Part shown: in pieces, positions 8,482-16,303 of the stretch | Layout of the letters: every line of letters starts with the position of its first letter | Position numbering within the stretch: the first letter of the stretch is position 1 | NCBI GenBank assembly: GCA_015489175.1 | Contig: WGAI01000006.1 | Coordinates: 1 to 56,804, forward strand | Origin: Caldifarciminota bacterium | GTDB lineage: Bacteria > Hydrothermota > Hydrothermia > B15-G9 | Length of the DNA stretch: 56,804 bases | Direction of reading: 5' to 3' | Program-made: the position numbers and the translations under genes | Notes under the pieces: generated by a model | Told to the model about the DNA's origin: nothing | Database searches by the model: none | What the model saw: only the letters and a program-made list of their open reading frames with translations

Positions 8482-9129
8482 TTACACCAGTCGTTTTATG
8501 GTGTAGATGGATACCCTATCGCCGATGTCCTCCGCCTTGTCCGCTATCGCCTGAATGTAGCTGATGAATGTGCGCAGGTGCATCCTATGGCTGAGCCGCA
8601 GATCTTCCCTGCCAAACAGGTATCTCTTGATCTTCTCCCCGATCTTATCCGATTCTTTCTCGAAGAACATCACCTTTGTGATGTGGTCGCGCACGGAAAC
8701 GATGTCCTTGAAGTATGCCCTCACAGCAGCTACCATCTCCTCGACACCCTGCATGCTCACATCGACGAGGTTCATGAACTGGTCTTTGATCTCATCCAAA
8801 AATTCGGGTCTCTCGATGGAGAACTCGACGATCGTGTCAGCGACTATGTTGAGGACATCGTCCGAATTTTCCAGCAGAGCAAGCACATCGCCCCTCGCCT
8901 CAGGTATGAGCATCTCGGCATAGAGCATGTTCTCGATCTCGCGCCTGAGCTTGTCGGCCTGTCCCTCAAGCTGATCCACATGTTTTGCCCTCTTCTCGAA
9001 CTCCTCGAAATCATCGGCAAGGTAGTATTTCAATCCCTGCTTGAATTCGAGAGCGGCCTCCAGAATAGTGTCAAGGAAATTGTCTATCTTGGCCTCTAAT
9101 TCTTTAGTCTTTTTGAACACCGTGAACAT
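8482..9129 (-). CDS. DUF47/PhoU-like phosphate transport regulator
   Basis: A 215-residue all-helical protein of the DUF47 (TIGR00153, PhoU-like) family, usually encoded beside Pit permeases and thought to modulate them. Acidic helices such as ESDKIGEKIKR and DKAEDIGDRV carry the E/DxxxD metal-binding pattern seen in PhoU-like bundles. The start is placed at 9129 because AGGAGG lies five bases upstream there. The longer open frame to 9255 begins inside the preceding gene and adds a basic stretch unlike the family. The gene overlaps the end of the secreted CYTH-like gene by 26 bases. Confidence 0.88.
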   Translation of the reverse strand: MFTVFKKTKELEAKIDNFLDTILEAALEFKQGLKYYLADDFEEFEKRAKHVDQLEGQADKLRREIENMLYAEMLIPEARGDVLALLENSDDVLNIVADTIVEFSIERPEFLDEIKDQFMNLVDVSMQGVEEMVAAVRAYFKDIVSVRDHITKVMFFEKESDKIGEKIKRYLFGREDLRLSHRMHLRTFISYIQAIADKAEDIGDRVSIYTIKRLV

Positions 9130-10066
9130 TAGAGCCTCCTTTTTTGATCCTTGCCTTCTTGACAGTCGGTTTATGCGAATAGACATATCCGGTTTTGGTG
9201 CCTTCCGGATAATACCAATCTTTGAGAGCGAACTGGAGCGCTTTGAAGAACTCACTTGCCCGCTCTATCCCCCTGTCTATCATCTCGTTGTGTCTCATAA
9301 ATCTGAAGTCGTATGAAAACTCGGCAACGAAAGGCCTGGATGTGTCACCGAATTCATACCATGTGGTGATGTCAACCATGCTGTTGATGCCGCCGCCGAA
9401 GACGAACATGCCCGGCGATACCTTGCGCTCGTCAACAATGAAGCCGTTGACGATTTCCAACTTTTTGTCCAGAGGGATGCCGAGCTTGCCGAGCACGGGA
9501 AAGATCTTTGCATAGTCCCCGATGGTGTTACCTGGCGAGAAATCGAGCTTTTTCACCTTGACGCTCTTGGAATAGATGAACCTCATCGTGCCAAGCGAAT
9601 CCTTTATCGGAGTTATGTCAGCCTCAAATTTGGCCTTGGTCTTGTATCCTTTAAGCGCCACAGTGATGTCGGCCTGAGCGGATTTCTGCAGGTCGGTGCT
9701 GCGGTATTTCAGCGTCAGGTTATACTCCTTGCGCGGCTTGCTGCCGTTGTATTTGACCCTCACACGCAGGACATACCCGTGTTTCCTGAGGTCATGGTCA
9801 GGTGTATCGAGGAAATATACCTTGCGTCTGTGCTCTCTGAACGGCTGTCTGCCCTCTCTCACCTCGATGCCAAGGCTATCCGCCAGGGATTTGGCGATCT
9901 CCCACACCTTTTTGTAAGCTTCCTGCCTGTTCACGAAGAGCTCCGGTTTCAGCAAAATCTTGTATTCATGAGAGTTGAGTTTGGTCAATTTTGCCGCCTG
10001 TAACTGCGGCAACCCCATCATCAAAGCAAAGATGGCCAGATAAAACATCTTTTTAACGGTTCTCAT
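9104..10066 (-). CDS. Secreted CYTH-like domain protein
   Basis: A 320-residue protein with a signal peptide (about 1-24, LQA-A). The mature part opens with HEYKILLKPE, resembling the ExxK strand of CYTH/triphosphate tunnel enzymes. It continues with KVYFLDTPDHDLRKHGYVLRVRVK, NLTLKYRS, AKFEADI and a late acidic strand, FVAEFSYDF. This is the order of charged inward-facing strands in CYTH tunnels, where K/R bind phosphates and E/D bind metal. CYTH enzymes are normally cytosolic, so an exported member in a phosphate operon is unusual. It may hydrolyse polyphosphate or nucleoside triphosphates in the periplasm, or only bind them. AGGAGG precedes the ATG. Confidence 0.6.
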   Translation of the reverse strand: MRTVKKMFYLAIFALMMGLPQLQAAKLTKLNSHEYKILLKPELFVNRQEAYKKVWEIAKSLADSLGIEVREGRQPFREHRRKVYFLDTPDHDLRKHGYVLRVRVKYNGSKPRKEYNLTLKYRSTDLQKSAQADITVALKGYKTKAKFEADITPIKDSLGTMRFIYSKSVKVKKLDFSPGNTIGDYAKIFPVLGKLGIPLDKKLEIVNGFIVDERKVSPGMFVFGGGINSMVDITTWYEFGDTSRPFVAEFSYDFRFMRHNEMIDRGIERASEFFKALQFALKDWYYPEGTKTGYVYSHKPTVKKARIKKGGSNVHGVQKD

Positions 10067-10082
10067 GGCTTTATCCTCCTGA

Positions 10083-11567
10083 CTATTTACTTTCCTTTTT
10101 GGCTTTAGCGCTCCTGATGATCGGAGCGGCGAATGATAAGAGTGCGAGCAGCAACATGATAAGGCTGCCCGGCCTCGTAAAGAAGATGGTCCAGTTGCCG
10201 ACCAACAGCGCCCTGCGGAAATTCGTTTCCGCCATCGAGCCCAGAATGAGCGCCAGTATCACGGGCGCAGTCGGATAGCCAAACCGTTTAAGCAGCCATC
10301 CAAGTATTCCAAATCCAAGGCAGCTCCACACATCGAACAACGAATTGCTCACCGCATAACTTCCTATGAATGCGATGGCTATGACGACCGGGTATAGGAG
10401 CTCTTTGGGCAATTTGATGATTTTCAGCCACAGTTTGTTACCTGCAAATCCGATGAAGAACATGAAGAAGTATGCCATGACAAGCGCTGCGAACAATCCG
10501 TTAATGATGTGCGCCTTTTTCACGAACAGGAGCGGTCCAGGGTTAAGTCCATGCAGCATCAGCGCCCCGATCAGGACGGCTGTAGCGGCACTTCCAGGCA
10601 CGCCGAGCGTGAGCAGGGGCACGAGTGCGCCGCCAACTGAACCGCTGGCCGCCGCCGAACCTGCAGCAACTCCCTCCACTGCACCCCTGCCAAATTGCTC
10701 AGGATGCTTGCTCAGCCTTTTCTCCTGACTGTATGCGATGAATGCGGCGATTGTGGCGCCTGCTCCCGGCACGACGCCAATGATTGTGCCGATAATCGAG
10801 GCCCTTGTTATGGTTCCAAGCAGCTTTTTGAGCTCTTTGATGCCCGGCAGCTTGCTCGCTATCTTCCCGATGTCAACCTTCTCGGAGATGCCCTTCTCGA
10901 TCAGGAAGAAGATCTCGCCGAGCGCAAACAGGCCGATCAGGGCCGGTATGAAACCGAGCCCATCCGACAGCTCGGGAACCCCGAATGTGAACCGTTGATA
11001 GCCTGTGAAGGGATCCATACCGATCGTATTCAGGAACAGCCCAATGAAAGTCGCAACCAGAGATTTGACCCAGTTGCCCGTAGAAAGCGATGAAATGATC
11101 GTGAGCCCAAAAACCGCAAGCGCGAAGTATTCCGCCGGCCCAAAGGCGAGAGCCACCTTTGCAAGTGGCAGTGAGAAGAGTATAAGCACCAGGGTGCCAA
11201 GCATACCGCCGAATGTGGCGGCCACGAGCGAGACGAAAAGCGCTTTGTTGGCCTCTCCTCGCATCGTCAGAGGGAACCCGTCGAACGATGCAACAATAGC
11301 CGAAGGCGTTCCCGGAGTGTTTATCGCAATCGCAGTTATAGTTCCGCCGTAGTTGGCAGATGCATAGACCGAAACGAGCAGGATAAGCGCCGTCAACGGA
11401 TCCAGACCATAGCTGAACGGCACGAGGAGAGCCACACCCATCGCAGGCGACAATCCGGGGATGACTCCAACAAAGATGCCAATTATCACGCCTATCAGAA
11501 TAACTGCAAGCGGCTTAAAACCAAGGATTACGGCAAAACCGTTGATCAGATGCGATAGAATTCCCAT
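10083..11567 (-). CDS. tctA: Tripartite tricarboxylate transporter, TctA permease
   Basis: A 494-residue membrane protein with about 11-12 hydrophobic spans. It has the TctA signatures GVIPGLSPAMGVALLVPFSYGLDP near residue 36 and GTIIGVVPGAGATIAAFIAYSQEKR near 260, the two inverted glycine/proline-rich re-entrant motifs of the family. It is the large channel subunit of a secondary tripartite transporter driven by ion gradients, classically importing citrate or other tricarboxylates. The gene starts 13 bases after the fused TctC-TctB gene and ends 16 bases before the secreted CYTH-like gene. Substrate is not determined. Confidence 0.9.
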   Translation of the reverse strand: MGILSHLINGFAVILGFKPLAVILIGVIIGIFVGVIPGLSPAMGVALLVPFSYGLDPLTALILLVSVYASANYGGTITAIAINTPGTPSAIVASFDGFPLTMRGEANKALFVSLVAATFGGMLGTLVLILFSLPLAKVALAFGPAEYFALAVFGLTIISSLSTGNWVKSLVATFIGLFLNTIGMDPFTGYQRFTFGVPELSDGLGFIPALIGLFALGEIFFLIEKGISEKVDIGKIASKLPGIKELKKLLGTITRASIIGTIIGVVPGAGATIAAFIAYSQEKRLSKHPEQFGRGAVEGVAAGSAAASGSVGGALVPLLTLGVPGSAATAVLIGALMLHGLNPGPLLFVKKAHIINGLFAALVMAYFFMFFIGFAGNKLWLKIIKLPKELLYPVVIAIAFIGSYAVSNSLFDVWSCLGFGILGWLLKRFGYPTAPVILALILGSMAETNFRRALLVGNWTIFFTRPGSLIMLLLALLSFAAPIIRSAKAKKESK

Positions 11568-11579
11568 GTCTCTGCTCCT

Positions 11580-13076
11580 TTAAAAGAGATAACCCACCAT
11601 AAGGGGCACTCCGAGGACACGATAAAACACGATGTAGGCGAAAAGCGCGAATCCGATGGCGTTCAGTGCAGCGATCCAGAGGTTTCGATAGCCAAGTAGC
11701 AGCGAGGCGCCGAAAATGAAAATCGTCGTTGTCAAAAAGTATCCGATTATCTGGCCCAACACAATGTAGGTTATCACAGAGGCAAACATCAGCATGACAT
11801 TTTTTCGTCCGGGCAATTTCGATGGCGGAGTTTTATCCCTCAACTCCTGAACGAGCACCCACAGGCCAAAGATGAACAGGCCACCGAGCCACAGTCGTGG
11901 CGCAATCGCCGGGCCTACAGCACCTGAAAGCTTCCCGCGCGGGAACGAATATGTCACAAGGAACAGAAAGATGGAGAGCACCACGAGGATGTATGGGAAG
12001 ACAGTGCGCCCATATCGGAGCTGTGGAAATCGAGGATTCATGGCCAGATAGATGAGGATAGCAATGACTGAGAGCACCACGAAAATTATCAGGTTCCTCC
12101 TGCCGGCAGCTTTATCTGTGGTTATGATGCCTGCCTTCTGCAGGTATTTTCTGGCCTCCTCCTTCTCGCGGTGAACCATGTTCACAAACTCGTCATGCGG
12201 AATGAAGTCGGGCACAGCTCCATTGTTCTCGACGAACTTAATCCACTCGGAATCCTTTGCCACAGCTTCAAATACCCCCTCGATGTATTTCGTTATCGGT
12301 TCAGGTGTGCCCTTTTTCAAAGCGAACCCTCGCCAGATAATTTCACGAGGGAGGTTGTAGCCGTATTCGAGGAAAGTCGGTGCGTCAGGGAACTGTGGGA
12401 GCCGATGTGGAGCCGCCACTGCCGCAACCATCAGATCAGGTTTACCGGATATATCACCGGGATTGCCGACATAAACTTTCCCGTGCTTGCCCAACAGTGC
12501 CATCATCGCGTCGCTGCCGCTCTCGTAAGGCACCCATACGGCATCGATGCCGAGCACATCCCAGCTCTTCATCGCCATTATGTGATCGACGCCGCCGACG
12601 AGCGGGCCGACCCATATCTGATGCCCGTGCTTCTTTTTGGCGTCTTCAACGATTTCCGGCAGCGTTCGCACATCGGATTTCCTGTTCGTTATCAGGGCTT
12701 CATAGTCGATCATCATCGAGCCTATGAGATAAAAACTGTCCAGAGACACCTTTTCGTGCGTTATCAATGTGGTTGACACAAAGGATTTTGTGAGGGCAAG
12801 TACCGTGTATCCATCTGCCGGTTTCGACAGCACATAGCGCATTGCGACAAGGCCGGAGGCGCCCGGTCGATTCTCGATCACCATATCAATACCAAATTTC
12901 CGCTTCGCTATACGCGAAACCAGTCGGGACGCTATGTCTATGCCGCTACCGGGTTTGCTGTGAACCACGATGGTTATCGGTCTCGATGGGAATCCTTCAG
13001 GCGGTGTTGGCTGGGCAAATACAGGCAGGGAATACGCCAAAAATAAAAACAACAAGCCCGTGCGTAGCCCGTTCAT
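11580..13076 (-). CDS. TctC-TctB fusion: periplasmic binding domain joined to small membrane subunit
   Basis: About 498 residues. A signal peptide is followed by a TctC/Bug-type binding domain (about 25-330: FPSRPITIVV, GSGIDIASRL, IENRPGASG, the family pattern at its ligand pocket). After a transmembrane segment near 340-355 come about four more spans typical of TctB. TctC and TctB are normally separate proteins, and the fusion would tether the binding protein to the transporter. The frame opens with GTG at 13082, overlapping the previous stop, but ATG at 13076 has GGAAAG at proper spacing and is preferred. It lies in the same operon as tctA and the pit genes. Confidence 0.82.
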   Translation of the reverse strand: MNGLRTGLLFLFLAYSLPVFAQPTPPEGFPSRPITIVVHSKPGSGIDIASRLVSRIAKRKFGIDMVIENRPGASGLVAMRYVLSKPADGYTVLALTKSFVSTTLITHEKVSLDSFYLIGSMMIDYEALITNRKSDVRTLPEIVEDAKKKHGHQIWVGPLVGGVDHIMAMKSWDVLGIDAVWVPYESGSDAMMALLGKHGKVYVGNPGDISGKPDLMVAAVAAPHRLPQFPDAPTFLEYGYNLPREIIWRGFALKKGTPEPITKYIEGVFEAVAKDSEWIKFVENNGAVPDFIPHDEFVNMVHREKEEARKYLQKAGIITTDKAAGRRNLIIFVVLSVIAILIYLAMNPRFPQLRYGRTVFPYILVVLSIFLFLVTYSFPRGKLSGAVGPAIAPRLWLGGLFIFGLWVLVQELRDKTPPSKLPGRKNVMLMFASVITYIVLGQIIGYFLTTTIFIFGASLLLGYRNLWIAALNAIGFALFAYIVFYRVLGVPLMVGYLF

Positions 13077-13078
13077 GC

Positions 13079-13993
13079 TCACTTTCCAAATCTGTCAAAC
13101 ATCAACCCATGTCTTACTCCCCTGACGCTGACTGTGAGTTTCGGCAATCCGAGTTTTTTCATTATGGTGTAAACGATGCCTGTGCCGGCAATTATGACAT
13201 CTGCACGCTTTGGCTGTAACCCCGGTATCTTTTTGCGCTCTTCAACGGTCATCGAGCTGAATTTCCACAACATATCCTCGACTTCCTGAAGCGTAAGTTC
13301 GGTGCCGTCCACGATTTCAGGGTCATACTTTTCCATTTTATGCTTGACTGCCGCCAGATTGGTGATCGTTCCGCCTATGCCGAGAAGCGCATCGGGTTGG
13401 AAATCGACCTCCAGGTCGCCAAGTTCGCTCTCGATTGCGGATAGCATAGCGTTGATTTCCCCTTTTTCAGGCGGGTCATGCTTAAGGTAGTCCTCTGTGA
13501 AACGGATTGCGCCGATGTTCAAACTGAATTTCTTTTCAATCTCGTCCCCCTTCCCGAATATGAACTCCGTGCTGCCACCCCCTACATCGATTACAACCAC
13601 CCTGTCTGCAGGAGTTTTGAGCCCGGATTTGACTGCGAGGAAGGAAAGACGTGCCTCCTCCTCACCGGGAATGACCTCAACATCAACATCGCACATATCT
13701 TTCACGAGCTTAATGAACTCGTTGCTGTTTGAGGCGGTTCTCAACGCCATTGTGCCGACGGCGAGTATCTTCTCGGCGCCGAGATCCCGCGCAAGTGCTG
13801 CGAAATCACAAACGGCTTTCGCAGTGCGCTCCATTGCCTCCTTGCTCAGGCGGCCGGTCGCTTTCAGGCCCTCTCCAAGCCTTGTGATCTCCGCCTTCTC
13901 AGCAAGAGTTTTCCAGTTACCCTTTTCATCCTTTTCAGCCACAAACACCAGCACAGAATTGGAACCTATGTCAATTGTGGCATATACAGGCAT
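13079..13993 (-). CDS. Ppx/GppA family phosphatase (exopolyphosphatase-like)
   Basis: A 304-residue member of the ASKHA fold. It begins with YATIDIGSNSVLV, continues with an IPGEEEARLSF element near residue 117, then the phosphate-2 loop VIDVGGGSTEF near 145 and GIGGTITNLAA near 210. These are the Ppx/GppA nucleotide and polyphosphate-binding motifs. Length matches the short form lacking the C-terminal helical domain. Such enzymes hydrolyse polyphosphate or pppGpp. As first gene of the phosphate operon, it is preceded by AGGAGG and a good promoter. Which substrate applies cannot be told from sequence. Confidence 0.88.
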   Translation of the reverse strand: MPVYATIDIGSNSVLVFVAEKDEKGNWKTLAEKAEITRLGEGLKATGRLSKEAMERTAKAVCDFAALARDLGAEKILAVGTMALRTASNSNEFIKLVKDMCDVDVEVIPGEEEARLSFLAVKSGLKTPADRVVVIDVGGGSTEFIFGKGDEIEKKFSLNIGAIRFTEDYLKHDPPEKGEINAMLSAIESELGDLEVDFQPDALLGIGGTITNLAAVKHKMEKYDPEIVDGTELTLQEVEDMLWKFSSMTVEERKKIPGLQPKRADVIIAGTGIVYTIMKKLGLPKLTVSVRGVRHGLMFDRFGK

Positions 13994-14301
13994 GCTTCAC
14001 CTCCTGCTTTTGAGCCGTAGTTTATGTGATACTTCCCCAAGATGTCAACATACCGTTATCACACATTTAAATTTGTTAGTGTAACGGGCACGATCTATGG
14101 GAGTCGTAATTTGTAATACTCCGCAGTTGTTTTTAGTATCCATTAAATTGAGAACTTGCTTGATAGGTAAAGGATTGAGGGGATGCCCTGTCAGAAATAT
14201 CAACTCTGGGATTAAAGTGAAAGGCCCGGAAGCCTCAAAAACTAACACTTAGCCCACATAAAAATTGCGAGTTGGCAATCAGTGTTGAGGACAGACAAAG
14301 C
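13994..14301. other. Intergenic region upstream of the phosphate operon
   Basis: About 308 bases between the minus-strand AMIN gene and ppx/gppA. It holds the ppx promoter (14021-14048) and a weak AGGC/GCCT hairpin near 14231-14245 that might help end the AMIN-gene transcript. A 67-codon minus-strand frame (14045-14248) has no visible start signal or recognisable features and is not called. No RNA gene was recognised. Confidence 0.5.
14021..14048 (-). promoter_or_regulatory. Putative sigma-70 promoter of the ppx-tct-pit operon
   Basis: On the minus strand, a perfect TTGACA (complement of 14043-14048) and CATAAA (complement of 14021-14026) are spaced 16 bases apart. The -10 box lies 27 bases before the ATG at 13993, giving a short leader with AGGAGG. 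It is the only good promoter seen ahead of the ten-gene run. No obvious Pho-box repeat was recognised. Confidence 0.55.
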
Positions 14302-15084
14302 TCATTCGTTGTTGCTTGTATCTTCGGGTTCGCAGTTTATCAGGTTTGCCTCTATGAGTTTCCGCAGGCTATCGACCGTCACAACCCCCTGAGGGATAAA
14401 GATGCGGCATGTGCCTCGTATAGGCAGAGGATTACCTGTTGCAAGCTCATAAGCGTAGCGTATGGCATCCGCCTTAGCTCCGATTATTTCCACTTTAACG
14501 ACCTTGCCCGTGGAGTCCTCACTCACAAATGTGAGTCTCGATTGAGGCTTCTGGTCTTGTGTAGGCGTTTTCACACGAGGAGGAGTTGGTGGTGTCATCG
14601 CCACTGTGCCTCTTGCTGTGGTCGATCCCATTTTTGACTTTTTGGCAGGTTTGTTTTTACGAGATGTGCCATATTTCTGTTTGGGCGGAGATTGCTTGGT
14701 GATCATTTTTTTAGGGTATTTTACATGCAAGATTAAGGAATTACCCAAGATTTTGGCTTTATAGCTGTAAGGGAATGGAGGTTCCACAGCTATCCTGATA
14801 AAATCGAATCCCTGCGGCCTGAAATCTTCCACTTTTATGCTGACGCCTGCGACATTTTTGCTCCTTGGAGGCCTTATTTCAGGGGGTTGTCCATGCACAT
14901 CCACCACAATCGAATTACCAAGCTTATATACCTTGGCATTTGTGGTTGAAAGTATGATGTCGATGCCATCGGGGGTCTCTCTGGTTCTCATATACAGCGT
15001 TTTGGCCAAAAGGGAGTTACACCACATCAATATGCTCAAAATAAAAGCTGTTATTATAAATTTTGCGTGTTTATGCAAGTTCAT
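14302..15084 (-). CDS. AMIN-like domain secreted protein
   Basis: The start is set at 15084, where GGAGG lies eight bases upstream, giving 260 residues. The upstream extension to 15159 lies inside the previous gene. A signal or anchor segment (about 5-27) is followed by a beta-rich region whose order (strand GIDIILST, YKLGNSIVVDVHG, VSIKVEDFRPQGFDFIRIAVE, YKAKILGNSLILHVKYP) matches AMIN domains, which bind peptidoglycan and occur at the N-terminus of PilQ secretins. A basic K/P-rich linker and a small C-terminal region follow. No secretin domain is present. With the PilM-like and bitopic genes upstream, it looks like a piece of a reduced pilus or envelope-spanning apparatus. Confidence 0.6.
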   Translation of the reverse strand: MNLHKHAKFIITAFILSILMWCNSLLAKTLYMRTRETPDGIDIILSTTNAKVYKLGNSIVVDVHGQPPEIRPPRSKNVAGVSIKVEDFRPQGFDFIRIAVEPPFPYSYKAKILGNSLILHVKYPKKMITKQSPPKQKYGTSRKNKPAKKSKMGSTTARGTVAMTPPTPPRVKTPTQDQKPQSRLTFVSEDSTGKVVKVEIIGAKADAIRYAYELATGNPLPIRGTCRIFIPQGVVTVDSLRKLIEANLINCEPEDTSNNE

Positions 15085-15085
15085 A

Positions 15086-15517
15086 TTATTCGCCTCCAGT
15101 GATTGATATTTTCTCACCGTTTTCCAGTGACTCGAACCAGACGCTATCGCCATCGACAACTACCCTCCAGTTTGCCACTATTGAGTTATGGGTCAGAACA
15201 TAACTCCTTTGCCATTCATCTTCAAGTATGACACTTGTTTGCTTGGGACCTCCCAAAATCCCTTTTAGTCTCAAAATACGGGGATTAAATTCGTAGTAAG
15301 TTGAATCTCGCGATGTGTCATTTTCAACTATGGATTGAAGTTCCTGAATCCTGTTTTTGTCTATCTCAAGTTTTTGAAGAGTAGCGACATACAGGTAAGC
15401 AAAGATCATGGTCAAAAGAGTCAGGGTTATTATGAGAACCGTTCCCCACCTAAGTCTTTTGTCCCCCTTCTCAAGGGTTGTCTCTTCCTCAAGCGGTTTA
15501 AAATCAAAATCGAGCAA
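15086..15517 (-). CDS. Bitopic membrane protein, PilN/PilO/PilP-like position
   Basis: A 143-residue protein with a short acidic cytoplasmic N-terminus, one transmembrane helix (about 27-47), a coiled-coil-prone stretch (LEIDKNRIQELQSIVEN) and a small beta domain. The start is TTG at 15517 with AGGAGG seven bases upstream. Topology and position between a PilM-like and an AMIN gene correspond to PilN/O/P in type IV pilus operons, but no family signature is visible, so the role is inferred from context. It ends one base before the AMIN gene. Confidence 0.55.
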   Translation of the reverse strand: MLDFDFKPLEEETTLEKGDKRLRWGTVLIITLTLLTMIFAYLYVATLQKLEIDKNRIQELQSIVENDTSRDSTYYEFNPRILRLKGILGGPKQTSVILEDEWQRSYVLTHNSIVANWRVVVDGDSVWFESLENGEKISITGGE

Positions 15518-15535
15518 TTTTCTCCCTCCTGGACT

Positions 15536-16303
15536 TTAACTTTTTCTCAAGGCCACACCAAGCGCCCCGATAAACTTGTTTGCTTTTTCCTGACTCATGT
15601 TTATGGCCTTCACCTTACGGAATGGGTTAATAAGATCAGTAGATACTTTTGGGGTAGTGTTATTCATTGTCTGAAGCAAGTCTCTGGCCAATTCGATTTC
15701 GCCACCTGCGAAAAGTGCAAAATTAGCAGCGTTGAATGCCACATCGGCCAGCGAAAGTATCGTTGAGATGATGAGCTCACTCTTTTCGCTTGGAGGCCGA
15801 GATACGCTGAGCACCAGTTCGCCGTTTTTGAGAAATGTTATGAAATTGACCACTGGCGTGAGGTAAGCAAGAACCAGATTATCGTCGCTGAGTTCCTGAT
15901 AGTTCTCCATAAATGTCCTTACCGCCGAAAATCCGGATATCTCGACCGCAAGTGGAGTTATGCCGTTGTGTTCCAGCAAATCGTAATTCAGATTTATCGC
16001 GTGTTTCGGAGCAAATGCGAAGTATTCGCCGCGCACCTGCCACCGATAATCGCCTGTATCTTGAAATTGCATGTAAAACGAAACGATATCGGGATCGGGT
16101 TTAAAGGGTAGTTTTCTGGCATGGAATTCGGGCAATGCAATAGTAAGCCACGCTTTGTCCCAGCCTGTCTCATCTTTTATAGCCGAAATTACCTCATCAA
16201 AAGGCATATTGGAAAATGTCTCTGCCCTCGTAACCCTGCCTCCGCTTATCAAGACATAACGGAGTTCGTTCCCTACGATTTCTATGCCAAGGCTGTCCCT
16301 CAT
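15536..16303 (-). CDS. PilM-like actin-fold protein (divergent)
   Basis: A 255-residue soluble protein that begins LGIEIVGNELRYVLI, the first strands of an ASKHA fold. It has SGFSAVRTFMENY in the middle and ends NPFRKVKA...FIGALGVALRK. That ending closely follows the PilM/FtsA-like pattern (NPF...IGLALR). PilM is the cytoplasmic scaffold ATPase of type IV pili and binds the PilN tail. It is shorter than usual (about 350), and the nucleotide loops are weak. Its ATG overlaps the stop of the membrane protein gene (ATGA). Assignment is tentative. Confidence 0.6.
   Translation of the reverse strand: MRDSLGIEIVGNELRYVLISGGRVTRAETFSNMPFDEVISAIKDETGWDKAWLTIALPEFHARKLPFKPDPDIVSFYMQFQDTGDYRWQVRGEYFAFAPKHAINLNYDLLEHNGITPLAVEISGFSAVRTFMENYQELSDDNLVLAYLTPVVNFITFLKNGELVLSVSRPPSEKSELIISTILSLADVAFNAANFALFAGGEIELARDLLQTMNNTTPKVSTDLINPFRKVKAINMSQEKANKFIGALGVALRKS

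Noticed and set aside
9130-9255. N-terminal extension of the DUF47 frame
   Set aside because: The extension lies inside the upstream gene and has a basic composition unlike DUF47. A strong AGGAGG serves the ATG at 9129.
12171-12776. 201-codon plus-strand frame opposite the TctC domain
   Set aside because: Shadow of a clear binding-protein domain. No ribosome site.
14045-14248. 67-codon minus-strand frame upstream of ppx/gppA
   Set aside because: It has no ribosome site or known pattern and overlaps the ppx promoter.
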